A stretch of 64,000 bases of DNA from Lachnospiraceae bacterium RM5 (GTDB lineage Bacteria > Bacillota > Clostridia > Lachnospirales > Lachnospiraceae), in assembly GCA_900110975.1 (NCBI GenBank), contig FOFK01000006.1:61130-125129 (forward strand). The letters run 5' to 3'. Both the position numbers and the translations under genes were made by a program. This document shows positions 46,666 to 56,200 of the stretch, in pieces. The notes beneath the pieces were generated by a model that ran no database searches, was not told where the DNA came from, and saw nothing but the letters and a program-made list of their open reading frames with translations. How positions within the stretch are numbered: position 1 is the stretch's first letter; each line of letters starts with the position of its first letter.

Positions 46666-48600
46666 TTATGCCTGGTTAAATGGTTTAAATTCCCTACCAT
46701 TACCCTTATAAAATCTACTAAACATTTCGTAGTACTCAAGTCTTAATACCTGGATACCAACGATAAGACCTTCAAGTCCCATAACAAACAGATTTCCTAA
46801 AATAATAATAATCCAGTTTGTATGTCCATTTCCTTTATCTGCGCCTGCAAGCATAAGCACAACTGACATCATGGATGCGTGGCTGACTGCAAATGCACCA
46901 ACTCTGATAAATGATAATGTATTTGAAAAATAACTTAAAAGTACTTCAAATAATTCGAAGAATGTCTGTACAATAAACATTCCAACGGATACTTTTTCAG
47001 CAGGTTTTTTCTTTGTTATCTTATGTGTAATAGGCTCTTTTAATGCAATAAAGAAAAGAGGTATTAAGAACATAAGTGCAATCACCGGTCCGCTTGGCAT
47101 TTTCTTGTTAAACATTGCTAAGAGAACGATGATAACAAGGGATGAGTAGAATAAAAATCCTGCTAAAGCATTGTTGTCCAAATAAGTATTTAAAAAGTCT
47201 TTTGTTATTATTGCATTTATCATATGGAATATCATGGTAAGAAGTACAAGCATCATACCAACTCCGATTGCTGCAACAAAGACTGTATTTAATGAACCGA
47301 TAACCGGAACTTTACTCATGGCATCAACTGGTCTTAACCAGACCGGTTCGATAATTTCTTCAAAACCAAAGATACTTCCAAATAAGAATCCGAATACGGT
47401 TGAGAAGATACCGCACATTCCTATAATGTAGGCAAGATTGATTTTCTTAACAAAGTAAAGAAGAAAACCAAAGATTGCAAGGCAAAGACCCTGGCCTACG
47501 TCACCAAACATTGCACCGAAAATAATGGAATATGTAATGGCAATAAAAAGTGTAGGATCCATTTCATTATAGTTTGGAAGACCATACATTTTTGTATACA
47601 TTTCAAAAGGCTTAAAAATACGTGGATTTTTAAGTTTTGTAGGAGGATTCTTTTTCTTTGAACCATCCTTATTTTCTATGATAATAACAACATTATCGTC
47701 AGATTTTATCTCTTCCAGCAGATCATTTGCATCTTTTTCACCCATCCAGCCGCAGATAATATAGAAATTATCATATTTATTATTTGTATGTGTAGCCATC
47801 TTTCGTACATCAAAATTATCTGATGCAAGTTTTAAACGTCTGTAGGCTGAAAAGATTTTTTGTTTATCTTCTGTAAGAGATTTTTTAAGATCTTCATTTA
47901 TGTTATTTATATGTTTATTTAAGTTGTCTATTTTTTCCTGAAGTATAGAGCAGGCAAGCTCTGGGGTTCCTGCAATATCATTTGGAATAAATGTTCTTTC
48001 AAAATGAAGTGATGTATAAGTTGCATCTATTTTTCTTGATTCAACATCAGGAACAAAATAAACAAGCCATACATAATCTTCATCAGTATCACACTGAATC
48101 AGGATTGATGAAGCATTTTTATCTGCATAATCTTTAAGAGCATCGTAAAACTGTGCAGGTACACGTCCGAATCTGAATTTTACATAATCAAGGTCAAGTA
48201 TGCCTTTTATGTCATAATCAAGGTTTTCAAATGGATGAGTGTTGTTATATTTATCAACTAATTCGTCCTTTGCCTTTGTAAGATTTGCTATTTTTGTTTT
48301 CATAGAGCTGATATTATAATCAACATCATTTATGAAAGCTTCTGCGTCATCAACCGTCATGGTCTCATCTGCCTTAAGTCCCTTTGTATCACCAATAAAT
48401 GAAAGATATTCAGAGGCTCTTGTAATAAGGGATTTATATGGGTTTACATCCACATAAGCAGTAAGAGTTTTATTTGTTTTTGAAAGTTCCTGTATGGAGT
48501 TTTCAAGATGTATTTCGTATTTTGAGAGATATTTATTTATCACACGGTCTATGTCATTATTTGGTCCTGTAATAGTGACATATCTCATTTTTTCAATCAA
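46666..48600 (-). CDS. ntpI: V-type ATPase subunit I (membrane stator)
   Basis: A 644-residue protein with a cytoplasmic N-terminal half rich in coiled coil and about seven transmembrane helices in the second half (IFGAMFGDVGQGLCLAIFGF, SYFSNTLSFIRVGAFAVSHA). The Arg in SFIRVGAFA is the conserved channel residue. The start is a TTG at 48600 with GGAGGTGAG nine bases upstream; an ATG four codons later is less well placed. Confidence 0.95.
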   Translation of the reverse strand: MIEKMRYVTITGPNNDIDRVINKYLSKYEIHLENSIQELSKTNKTLTAYVDVNPYKSLITRASEYLSFIGDTKGLKADETMTVDDAEAFINDVDYNISSMKTKIANLTKAKDELVDKYNNTHPFENLDYDIKGILDLDYVKFRFGRVPAQFYDALKDYADKNASSILIQCDTDEDYVWLVYFVPDVESRKIDATYTSLHFERTFIPNDIAGTPELACSILQEKIDNLNKHINNINEDLKKSLTEDKQKIFSAYRRLKLASDNFDVRKMATHTNNKYDNFYIICGWMGEKDANDLLEEIKSDDNVVIIIENKDGSKKKNPPTKLKNPRIFKPFEMYTKMYGLPNYNEMDPTLFIAITYSIIFGAMFGDVGQGLCLAIFGFLLYFVKKINLAYIIGMCGIFSTVFGFLFGSIFGFEEIIEPVWLRPVDAMSKVPVIGSLNTVFVAAIGVGMMLVLLTMIFHMINAIITKDFLNTYLDNNALAGFLFYSSLVIIVLLAMFNKKMPSGPVIALMFLIPLFFIALKEPITHKITKKKPAEKVSVGMFIVQTFFELFEVLLSYFSNTLSFIRVGAFAVSHASMMSVVLMLAGADKGNGHTNWIIIILGNLFVMGLEGLIVGIQVLRLEYYEMFSRFYKGNGREFKPFNQA

Positions 48601-48615
48601 GTACTCTCACCTCCA

Positions 48616-49659
48616 TTAGTAGTTTATTATATTAAATATCTCTTCTTTTGGAAGAGAATATCTGATACTCTCGGTTATGGAAACTATTAATTTTAGTTCC
48701 TGGTTCTTTTTGTATAGATATGTATCTACACATGCAAGGGAATATGGATTGTTCTTGAAATTCAATTCATATAGCCTGCGTAAAAATCTTTTGCTGAGTT
48801 TTTCATAGTTATGCTCATTAATTTCCACAGGAGAAAATTTTTTACCATAACTTGTTTCAGAAAATATTTTATTGAATTCATCAATATTTTCTGCTTTTAG
48901 CATTTTATCTACAACTGAAAATTTCAGTTTATAGCTGATTGGAATAAGTACATTTTTCTTTTCTTCATATGTCATATTATAAAAATAAAGGCATCTGTAA
49001 ATCCAGGTAATATTCAGAAAATCAATGGTTGAGCCGTAGGTTGAAGCTACAATTTCCAAATCTTTTTTCTTTATATATTTATGTAAAGCCTTCCAGATGT
49101 ATTTAAAATAAAATAAATCAAGGGTAAGCTCAATATCAAAAATAGTATAATCATTTAAATTTAACAGATATTTCAACGGTTTAAAATACACCGTATTTTC
49201 CAATAAATTTATACCTTCTTCAACGGAAGTTATTTTTGACAGATCTTCAAGAGAAATATCTGAGAATTTGTTAAAAAAAGGAATGATTTCAGAGAATGAG
49301 TAAGAAATCTTTTGTTTATCGATTACTTCCCTGAATACTTGTTTTAAGACACTAACTTCATAACGCAAGAAAAATATTTTAAAATATTTTCTCTGGGTTA
49401 TGGAAGAAAAGTTATAGAGTTTTAAAAAATCTTTGTAGGAAGAAATATTAAGAAGTCGTTCTAAATCTCTTCTTCTTAGAGAAAGAATATTTACATTTGA
49501 AAATATTTCTTTATATGAATCAAGCCCATTTAAGTATTCAATAACTTCATTAACTGATGTAAGTTCGCAAAGCTCATTTATCTGTTCTTTTGATAAAAGG
49601 TTTGAATCCATTTTTCTTATTTTAGTGCTAAGTCCACTATAGGTTAAAACGTCCTTCAT
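48616..49659 (-). CDS. ntpC: V-type ATPase subunit C
   Basis: A largely helical protein of about 347 residues that joins the membrane rotor ring to the central shaft. VLTYSGLSTKIRKMDSNLLS at the N-terminus and the C-terminal NPYSLACVDTYLYKKNQELK are subunit C features. The start is taken as the ATG at 49659, with GGAG six bases upstream, rather than a TTG 11 codons earlier without a ribosome site. Confidence 0.9.
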   Translation of the reverse strand: MKDVLTYSGLSTKIRKMDSNLLSKEQINELCELTSVNEVIEYLNGLDSYKEIFSNVNILSLRRRDLERLLNISSYKDFLKLYNFSSITQRKYFKIFFLRYEVSVLKQVFREVIDKQKISYSFSEIIPFFNKFSDISLEDLSKITSVEEGINLLENTVYFKPLKYLLNLNDYTIFDIELTLDLFYFKYIWKALHKYIKKKDLEIVASTYGSTIDFLNITWIYRCLYFYNMTYEEKKNVLIPISYKLKFSVVDKMLKAENIDEFNKIFSETSYGKKFSPVEINEHNYEKLSKRFLRRLYELNFKNNPYSLACVDTYLYKKNQELKLIVSITESIRYSLPKEEIFNIINY

Positions 49660-49705
49660 ATTCTGCTCCGTTTCGCTTAGGTTAAAGTACAATCTGAATT
49701 TATGA

Positions 49706-50029
49706 TTAGGCTTTTGTAAGATTGTTAAACATCATTTCTAATTTTGCATCATGATTTTTCTTATAATCTTCATCTAACTGCTGAATCTGTTTATCAGTTT
49801 CTTTTTCAAGCACAGCTAATTTTTCATCATAAGTTTTATTGATGTCATTCTTTATCTCTTCAAGTTCACTTGTAAGTTTATCTTTTAAAGATTTATCAAA
49901 TTCTTCAATTCGTTTCTGGTGCTCTTTATTGCAAGCTTCCATTTCTTTATTTGAACTTTCAATAATGTCTTTCGAAGAACTATCTATCTTTGATAATTCA
50001 GTTATAATATTATCTACCTGTAATTCCAT
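49706..50029 (-). CDS. V-type ATPase subunit G/H (peripheral stalk coiled coil)
   Basis: A 107-residue protein, almost entirely charged coiled coil (HQKRIEEFDKSLKDKLTSEL and onward), first in the V-ATPase operon. This is the place and form of the small stalk subunit that pairs with E (NtpF/AtpH). The ATG at 50029 follows GGAGGATATC. The family is assigned mostly by position and coiled-coil character. Confidence 0.8.
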   Translation of the reverse strand: MELQVDNIITELSKIDSSSKDIIESSNKEMEACNKEHQKRIEEFDKSLKDKLTSELEEIKNDINKTYDEKLAVLEKETDKQIQQLDEDYKKNHDAKLEMMFNNLTKA

Positions 50030-50347
50030 GATATCCTCCATATCTGAACTTAAATATCAGCTAGGTATATATTACTCCGATTTAAAAAAAAAGCAAGAGA
50101 AAAAAACATTGATTTTATAAGTATATAAAGATAAAATCATATGGGTGTTTTTAAATTTGAAATTAGTTTATGAAATATATTGAAAATATACCTCCGGATT
50201 TGGACTAGAGGACAGGTTTTGGAATGTATTTTGAAAGTATTTGGAAAGAAAGGAGATAATCCGAAAGGTAAAATTATCAAGGATTGTCTGATGAAGTTAA
50301 AATTATCTGATGTGGTTAAAGATAATTGAAGATAATTGAAGATATTC

Positions 50348-50420
50348 TAAAATCATCAAAGACAATTGAAGTTAATTTAAAATTATCAAAGACAATTGAA
50401 GTTAATTTAAAATTGTCAGT
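50348..50420. repeat. 30-bp tandem repeats upstream of trmB
   Basis: Two copies (50348-50377 and 50378-50407) plus a partial third of a unit reading TAAAATTATCAAAGACAATT then GAAGTTAATT. Shorter related motifs (AGATAATTGA) precede them from about 50325. They fill most of the 408-nt gap between the V-ATPase operon and trmB. Apart from these I see no gene in the gap. Confidence 0.85.
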
Positions 50421-50437
50421 CGGATTATGTATGAGTT

Positions 50438-51115
50438 ATGAGATTAAGAAATGTTAAAGGATCCAGGGAAAAAATAAGTTCTTATGTATCTGCAATAAAT
50501 ATGGATGAGCATGAAACTAGTGAATATAAAGGAAGATGGAATATATTGTTTGGAAATGACAACCCTATCCATATTGAAATTGGTATGGGTAAAGGACAGT
50601 TTATTACAACACTTGCAATGAATAACCCGGATATTAATTATATTGGAATTGAGAAATTTTCCAGTGTAATGGTAAGAGCGATTGAGAAAAAAGATATGTT
50701 GGAAAATGAAAAAAACATATCTCTTAATAATCTTATTTTCCTTAGAATGGATGCAACTATTATAGATGAAGTGTTTGAAAAAGATGAAGTAAGCAAGATT
50801 TATCTTAATTTTTCAGATCCATGGCCAAAGGACAGACATGCAAAAAGAAGGCTTACATCAAGAACCTTTTTTGGAAGATATGAAAAGTTCTTAAAAGATG
50901 ATGGCAGCGTTGAATTTAAAACGGACAACAAAGATCTTTTTGACTTTTCTTTAGAAGAAGTAAAAGAAACGAACTTCTATATAGATGCATATACATTTGA
51001 CTTGCATAGGGAAGGGGAGGCCTTAAATAAAGGAAATATAATGACAGAATATGAAGAAAAGTTTGTAGAAAAAGGAAATAAAATCTGCAAGCTTGTGGCA
51101 AGAAAGAACAGATAG
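50438..51115 (+). CDS. trmB: tRNA (guanine-N7)-methyltransferase TrmB
   Basis: A 225-residue SAM enzyme that methylates G46. It starts RLRNVKGSREKI; SAM site IHIEIGMGKGQFI, and the catalytic FSDPWPKDRHAKRRL motif are present. It starts at an ATG without a strong ribosome site. A tandem-repeat region follows it. Confidence 0.96.
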   Translation: MRLRNVKGSREKISSYVSAINMDEHETSEYKGRWNILFGNDNPIHIEIGMGKGQFITTLAMNNPDINYIGIEKFSSVMVRAIEKKDMLENEKNISLNNLIFLRMDATIIDEVFEKDEVSKIYLNFSDPWPKDRHAKRRLTSRTFFGRYEKFLKDDGSVEFKTDNKDLFDFSLEEVKETNFYIDAYTFDLHREGEALNKGNIMTEYEEKFVEKGNKICKLVARKNR

Positions 51116-51167
51116 AATAGATAGAAGTGATAGAAGTGATAGAAGTGATATAAGTGATAGAAGTGGA
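51116..51167. repeat. Short tandem repeat (GATAGAAGT-type) after trmB
   Basis: Five to six copies of a nine- to ten-base unit, ATAGAAGTG, directly follow the trmB stop and run into the 52-bp satellite. Confidence 0.8.
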
Positions 51168-51583
51168 ATTACTAGTGATATGAAAAAAATCCTGAGATTC
51201 TAGTAGTCGCCGAGACGAGATTACTAGCGAGATGGAAAAAATCTTGAGAATCTAGTAGTCGCCGAGGATGAATTACTAGCGAATCGAAGAAAATCACGAG
51301 AATCTAGTAAAAGAAAAACGAGGACTACTAGCAAATCAGATAAATCCCTGAGAATCTAGTAGTCGCCGAGACGAGATTACTAGCGAGATGGAAAAAATCT
51401 TGAGATTCTAGTAGTGGTTGAGACGAGATTACTAGCGAGATGGAAAAAATCTTGAGAATCTAGTAGTCGCCGAGACGAGATTACTAGCGATATGAAAAAA
51501 ATCCTGAGATTCTAGTAGTGGTCGAGAATGAACTACTAGTGATATGGAAAAAATGTCGAGATTCTAGTAAAAAAGAAAAATTA
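51168..51583. repeat. 8 x 52-bp satellite array
   Basis: Eight units start at 51168, 51220, 51272, 51324, 51376, 51428, 51480 and 51532, a strict 52-bp period with no indels. A typical unit reads ATTACTAGCGAGATGGAAAA, then AATCTTGAGAATCTAGTAGT, then CGCCGAGACGAG. Within each junction TCTAGTA and TACTAG form an inverted repeat around the variable TCGCCGAGACGAGA segment. The period is not a multiple of three, and no reading frame crosses it. Substitutions concentrate in the arms flanking CTAG. Confidence 0.93.
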
Positions 51584-51587
51584 CAAA

Positions 51588-51677
51588 AACCCCGCAGGTG
51601 CCATGAACTGCTCCCACAGAAGTTAGAACAAAAAGTCTAGCTTTTGGGGGATTCTTAAATTTAGCACCTACGGGGTT
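51588..51677. ncRNA. 90-nt hairpin element: structured RNA or bidirectional terminator
   Basis: The ends AACCCCGCAGGTGC and GCACCTACGGGGTT pair over 14 positions with one mismatch. Inside, CTCCCA/TGGGGG and GAAGTTAGA/TCTAGCTTT can form further helices with an A-rich loop. On the minus strand the outer stem is followed by TTTTTG, like an intrinsic terminator. It lies between the convergent trmB and AI-2E transporter genes. It could be a terminator, a small RNA, or a MITE-like insertion; I do not recognise a named RNA family. Confidence 0.6.
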
Positions 51678-51686
51678 AAATATTTT

Positions 51687-51890
51687 ACAACTATAAGTTA
51701 CAATGTTTCACAACTATAAGTTACAATATTTCACAACTATAAGTTACAATATTTCACAACTATAAGTCATAATATTTCACAACTACAAGTTACAATATTT
51801 CATAACTATAGTTACATCATATCACAACTATCAGAATATATAAGTATATATCAGTATATATCAGTATATATAAGTATATATAAGCTGATA
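51687..51890. repeat. 23-bp tandem repeat and 10-bp TATATAAG/C repeat
   Basis: Six copies of a 23-bp unit (ACAACTATAAGTTACAATAT then TTC) start at 51687, 51710, 51733, 51756, 51779 and 51802, with a degenerate seventh. From about 51838 to 51890 a ten- to eleven-base TATATAAGTA/TATATCAGTA repeat follows. No coding potential was seen. Confidence 0.88.
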
Positions 51891-51912
51891 TATTTGCCTG
51901 TATCCCAGCGTT

Positions 51913-53076
51913 TTATATTTCAATATTTTTTCTTTTTAATTTGTTTGTGATTGCTCTGTCAATCAGATAGACAATTACAGCAAATATTGGAACTCCAAGA
52001 AACATTCCTAACGGTCCCATTAGCCAGCCGCCAACGGTTATTGCAAAGATTATCCATATTGGTCTTAAGCCGGTTTTTTCTCCAAGAATCTTTGGACCTA
52101 AATATAAGCCGTCGAATTGCTGGAGGACAAGTATGAGTACCAAGAATATTATTGCACTTTGGAAATCTATTGTAAGTAAGAGGATTATTCCTGGTATTGC
52201 CCCAATAAATGGTCCAAAGTATGGAATCATATTTGTTATTCCAACAATTACACTGATTAACATAGCATATTTTAAGCCAATAATTTTCATAAATATAAAG
52301 CACATAAAACCTATGATAACTGAATCAATTGTTTTTCCTATCACAAAGTCAGAAAAGATTTTATTTGATTCTTTAAGTATCTGGCAGAATTTAGTAGCTC
52401 TTTCTTTTTTGAAAATTGCATAGATAAAGCGTTTTGCATTTCTTAAAAGGCGGTCTTTATCAATTAACATATAGCAAGAAACTATTAATGCAATTAAAAT
52501 CTTAAATGTCCATGAAATAACAGAAATTGATGTGTTATAAAGGAGTGGAAGAATTGTTCCGATTGAGCCTTTCATAAAATCAATAATATTTGAACTGTTT
52601 GTCTGGACTAATTTTGTGAGATACGCAATATCAATATTAGGATGCTTATCAGAAAATTTAATAAGGAATTTCATGAAGCTATCGTAATAATCCTGTAAAC
52701 TTTCGTAGATTGTTGTAATGCTTGTGTATAACTCAGGAATAATAATTGAGATACATATTACAAGTACTGTTATTACAATTATGTAAGCTACAAGGATTGA
52801 AAGCAGTTTCCTTATAGAATCTTTTTTTATTTTTAGTAATTTATGAAATAATTTTTCATTAAGAGTTTTTACTAATGGGTTAATTAAGTAGGCTATTAAA
52901 AAACCGATGAAAAATGGAGAAATCATTGTAAAGATTTCAACTATTGTTTTTTTTGTGCCTGCCCAGTCCCAAATGAGACGCAATAAAAATATGCATACCA
53001 GAAAGCAGGTAATAACATATAATGAAATTAAATTATATTTTTTATTGCGTAAAAACTTTGAATCTTTATTATCCAT
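51913..53076 (-). CDS. AI-2E-family transporter (PerM/YdbI type)
   Basis: A 387-residue integral membrane protein with about eight transmembrane helices. The family core is seen: ISVIVGITNMIPYFGPFIGA then IPGIILLLTIDF, and VLQQFDGLYLGPKILGEKTG near the C-terminus. The start is the ATG behind AAGGAGGATGCT. Members have been linked with autoinducer-2 export, Na+ efflux and other transport, so the substrate is open. Confidence 0.9.
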   Translation of the reverse strand: MDNKDSKFLRNKKYNLISLYVITCFLVCIFLLRLIWDWAGTKKTIVEIFTMISPFFIGFLIAYLINPLVKTLNEKLFHKLLKIKKDSIRKLLSILVAYIIVITVLVICISIIIPELYTSITTIYESLQDYYDSFMKFLIKFSDKHPNIDIAYLTKLVQTNSSNIIDFMKGSIGTILPLLYNTSISVISWTFKILIALIVSCYMLIDKDRLLRNAKRFIYAIFKKERATKFCQILKESNKIFSDFVIGKTIDSVIIGFMCFIFMKIIGLKYAMLISVIVGITNMIPYFGPFIGAIPGIILLLTIDFQSAIIFLVLILVLQQFDGLYLGPKILGEKTGLRPIWIIFAITVGGWLMGPLGMFLGVPIFAVIVYLIDRAITNKLKRKNIEI

Positions 53077-53108
53077 AGCATCCTCCTTTATTAATATCGA
53101 TTAAAATA

Positions 53109-53139
53109 AGGGGCTGTGTAAGACACAGCCTCATATTTT
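53109..53139 (-). terminator. Terminator-like hairpin downstream of carB
   Basis: GGCTGTGT (53112-53119) pairs with ACACAGCC (53123-53130) around a three-base loop. On the minus strand the stem is followed by CCTTATTTT; on the plus strand by TCATATTTTTTT. It separates carB from the downstream transporter gene. Confidence 0.7.
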
Positions 53140-53252
53140 TTTATTGCACGTATTTGAAAGTCTTGACGCAGCCCGCCATGTATATGTTTTCAGATACACA
53201 CATTCAGGCAAGTATTCATCGCATAAGTCCAGTTATTTTGCAACCACTACGC

Positions 53253-56200
53253 CTAGTTTTCAGGAGTAATTTCCTGTAATGACTGTAATGCATCTTCTTT
53301 AGAATTCTTAACGTAGCTGATACCTTCGATTGTAGCTGTGGCAGCAGCCATTGTTGTAAAGTATGGAATTCTGTTTTTGATAGCAGCCTTTCTTAAGTAG
53401 CTGTCATCATAGTCGCTTTCATCACCTACAGGTGAATTGATAATTAAATCAATTTCTCCATTTGAGATATAGTCAAGGATGTTAGGTCTTCCTTCGTATA
53501 ATTTCTTAACTTTAGTAGCTTCTACACCACTTTCTACGATTAATTCATAAGTTTTTCCTGTAGCAAGAATCTTAAATCCGTTGTCAGAGAAATTTTTTGC
53601 AAGTTTTGCAACATCCGGTTTATCATGACTGTTTACTGAAATAAGAACTGTACCTTCAAGAGGAAGAATAAGTCCTGCTGCTTCCTGTGCTTTATAGAAT
53701 GCTTCACCGGTAGATGGTGCGATACCTAAAACTTCGCCGGTAGAACGCATTTCAGGTCCAAGTAATGGGTCTACTTCCTGGAACATATTGAATGGGAAGA
53801 CAGCTTCTTTAACACCAAAATAATTTATCTTCTTATCTTTAAGTGTTGGAACAATTGATTCTCTGTTTGTAAGTGAAGATGTAATAACATCTACAGCAAG
53901 TGGAACCATCTTGATTCCGCAAACCTTTGAAACTAAAGGTACTGTTCTTGAAGCACGAGGATTTGCTTCTAATACATATACTTTATTATCTTCGATAGCA
54001 TACTGCATATTCATAAGTCCGACTACATGCATTTCTTCAGCAATCTTCTTTGTGTATTCCTTAATTGTATTAAGGTTTTCTTCAGAAATATGTTTTGAAG
54101 GAATAATACATGCTGAGTCACCTGAATGGATACCTGCAAGTTCGATATGTTCCATTACTGCAGGAACATATGCAACTTTACCATCGCTTATTGCATCAGC
54201 TTCGCATTCAAGAGCTTTCTGTAAGAATCTGTCAATAAGGATTGGTCTGTCAGGTGTAACGCCTGTGGCAGCAGCCATATATGATTTCATTGCTTCGTCG
54301 TTGTATACAACTTCCATACCACGTCCGCCAAGTACATATGATGGACGAACCATAACAGGATAGCCAATCTTAGAGGCAATTTCGATTGCTTCTTCAACAG
54401 TAGTTGCCATTCCTGCTTCAGGCATAGGAATATTTAATTTCTCCATCATGCTTCTAAACTGATCTCTGTCTTCGGCAAGGTCAATAACCTGTGGAGAAGT
54501 ACCAAGGATTTTAACTCCATTTTTCTCAAGCTGTGAAGCAAGGTTAAGAGGTGTCTGTCCGCCAAACTGTGCGATAACACCAACAGGATTTTCTTTCTTA
54601 TAAATACTAAGAACATCTTCAAATGTAAGTGGTTCGAAGTAAAGTTTATCTGAAGTATCATAATCTGTTGAAACAGTTTCAGGGTTACAGTTAACCATGA
54701 TTGTTTCAAAACCAAGTTTCTTTAATGATTTTGCAGCATGTACACAACAGTAATCAAATTCGATACCCTGACCGATTCTGTTTGGACCACCGCCTAAAAT
54801 CATGATCTTTGGTTTGTCGTTTGTTACAACATTATTATCTTTTGCATTATATGTTGAATAGTAATATGAACTATCCTTTGTTCCACTAACGTGAACGAAA
54901 TCCCAGCTTTCTGTAACACCAAGTTCTTCTCTTCTGTTTCTGATTTCATCTTCAGAAATGTCAAGAATCTGGCTTAAATATTTATCTGAGAAACCGTCAG
55001 CCTTAGCATGGATAAGTAATTCATCGCTTGGAAGAGAACCTTTAAATTCAAGGATTTTTTCTTCTTCTTCAACAAGATCTCTCATTTCTTTTATGAAATA
55101 CTCTTTAACTGCTGTTATTTCATTAATTTCAGCAATTGTAGCACCTTTTCTTAAAGCTTCATACATAATGAAATGTCTTTCACTTGAAGGTGTAATAAGC
55201 ATCTGAAGTAATTCTTCCTTTGAAAGTTCATTGAAGTTCTTAGCAAAACCAAGACCATAACGACCTTTTTCAAGAGAACGTATTGCTTTCTGGAATGCTT
55301 CTTTATATGTTTTACCGATACTCATAACTTCACCAACGGCGCGCATTTGAGTACCTAATTTATCCTCAACGCCTTTGAATTTTTCAAAAGCCCATCTTGC
55401 AAATTTAACAACAACATAATCGCCGTCAGGCTTGTAATTTACAAGAGTGCCATATTTTCCGCAAGGAATTTCATCAAGAGTAAGTCCTGTTGCAAGCATA
55501 GCTGAAACAAGGGCAATTGGGAAACCGGTTGCTTTTGAAGCGAGTGCAGAAGAACGTGAAGTTCTAGGATTAATTTCGATAACAATGATTCTTCCTGATT
55601 TTGGATCATGTGCAAACTGAACGTTTGTACCACCGATAACCTGGATAGCATCAACTATTTTATATGCCTGTCTTTGAAGTTCTTCCTGTAAAGATTCTTC
55701 TATAGTAAGCATTGGAGCTGTACAGAAAGAATCACCTGTATGAACACCAAGAGCATCGACATTTTCAATGAAGCAGACAGTTATCATATTTCCGTTTTTA
55801 TCTCTGACAACTTCTAATTCTAATTCTTCCCATCCAAGGATAGATTCTTCAACAAGTACCTGACCTACAAGGCTTGCTTTTAAACCTCTTGCGCAGACTG
55901 TCTTTAATTCGTCCTGGTTATAAACAAGACCACCACCGGCACCGCCCATGGTATATGCAGGTCTTAAAACTACAGGATAAGATAATTCTTTTGCTATTTC
56001 TAATGCTTCTTCAACAGTATAAGCTACTTCAGAACGTGCAACATTGATACCAAGAGATTCCATTGTTTCTTTAAATTCGATTCTATCCTCTCCTCTTTCG
56101 ATGGCATCAACCTGTACACCGATAACTTTTACATTATATTTATCAAGAACCCCTGCTTTATTTAATTCTGAACAAAGGTTAAGACCTGACTGACCACCTA

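Noticed and set aside
45308-50029. Reading the gene cluster as an F-type ATP synthase
   Set aside because: The A and B subunits, the long I subunit and subunits C, D, E and F are V-type; no F-type a, b, gamma or delta subunits are present.
51168-51583. CRISPR-like array with a regular 52-bp period
   Set aside because: The whole unit is conserved, with no unique spacers, and no cas genes lie nearby. It is a tandem satellite.
51700-51716. Additional parS site (sequence ATGTTTCACAAC)
   Set aside because: Only the left half matches parS; the right half is part of the 23-bp satellite and is not palindromic.
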